Assembly (NCBI GenBank): GCA_915069725.1 | Contig: CAJZFF010000152.1 | Span: 1-5,608 of the forward strand | Direction: 5' to 3' | Length of the DNA: 5,608 nt | From: an uncultured Actinomyces sp. | Lineage (GTDB): Bacteria; Actinomycetota; Actinomycetes; Actinomycetales; Actinomycetaceae | In this document: positions 5,527 to 5,608 of the stretch, one piece after another | Numbering within the stretch: position 1 is the first letter of the stretch | How the letters are laid out: each line of letters begins with the position of its first letter | Made by a program: the position numbers and the translations under genes | Notes under the pieces: generated by a model | The model's database searches: none | What the model was told of the DNA's origin: nothing | The model's input: only the letters and a program-made list of their open reading frames with translations

Positions 5527-5608
5527 ACCCGGTGATCTCGAACCTGCGCTCATCCAGGCAGCCGGCGCGCAGGTCGGTGACGGTGAGCCGGCGCACCGAG
5601 GCCCACCG
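5525..5608 (-). CDS. C-terminal end of an unidentified protein, 5'-partial
   Basis: The minus-strand frame ending with TGA at 5527-5525 is open for 27 codons to the window edge. It ends with the sequence CLDERRFEITG, preceded by RRLTVTDLRAG. The residues look like ordinary coding sequence, and the ribosome site of the next gene sits exactly on its stop, which is the main reason to call it a gene. Too little is present to name a family. It probably forms an operon with the small membrane protein downstream. Confidence 0.55.
   Translation of the reverse strand, partial: RWASVRRLTVTDLRAGCLDERRFEITG

Noticed and set aside
5023..5553. A 176-codon minus-strand frame across the end of the surface-protein gene.
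   Set aside because: It covers the LPLTG sorting signal, the terminator hairpin and the small membrane gene in another frame; its R/S/P-rich product looks like a shadow.

Overview
The window is high-GC DNA with the codon use of an actinobacterium. The gene content points to Actinomyces, probably an oral species of the A. naeslundii/oris/viscosus type: a secreted levansucrase with a Gram-negative-like catalytic domain, an extracellular GH32 fructanase, and an LPXTG surface protein with a choice-of-anchor L domain. The genus is inferred from these features and not proven by any marker gene.

Layout, left to right. (1) Bases 2-1645, plus strand: a GH32 fructanase whose N-terminus lies off the left edge; it carries a twin-arginine-like signal or signal-anchor. 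(2) Bases 1672-1717: a strong hairpin shared as terminator with the next gene, which converges on it. (3) Bases 1748-3658, minus strand: a complete Sec-secreted GH68 levansucrase (ftf). (4) Bases 3659-3991: a 333-base divergent intergenic region, visibly less GC-rich, with several inverted repeats, a short TTCT-phased repeat and a weak candidate ftf promoter. (5) Bases 3992-5191, plus strand: a sortase-anchored (LPLTG) choice-of-anchor L surface protein. (6) Bases 5217-5256: a second perfect hairpin between convergent genes. (7) Bases 5288-5512, minus strand: a 74-residue two-helix membrane protein. (8) Bases 5525-5608, minus strand: the last 27 codons of another gene, in the same frame as the small membrane protein and separated from it by a single TGA and 12 bases.

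How the genes fit together. Levansucrase splits extracellular sucrose and polymerises the fructose to levan, releasing glucose. The GH32 enzyme, exported or tethered at the membrane, can release fructose from levan or sucrose. The pair is therefore a build-and-reuse module for an extracellular fructan store. The surface protein is transcribed divergently from ftf and shares its control region; a role in holding levan or in adhesion is possible but only inferred from position.

No RNA genes, CRISPR arrays, insertion sequences or phage genes were seen. I did not find a demonstrable new system. The parts most worth a second look are the ftf/surface-protein control region, the function of the choice-of-anchor L protein, and the disulfide-type levansucrase in a Gram-positive host.
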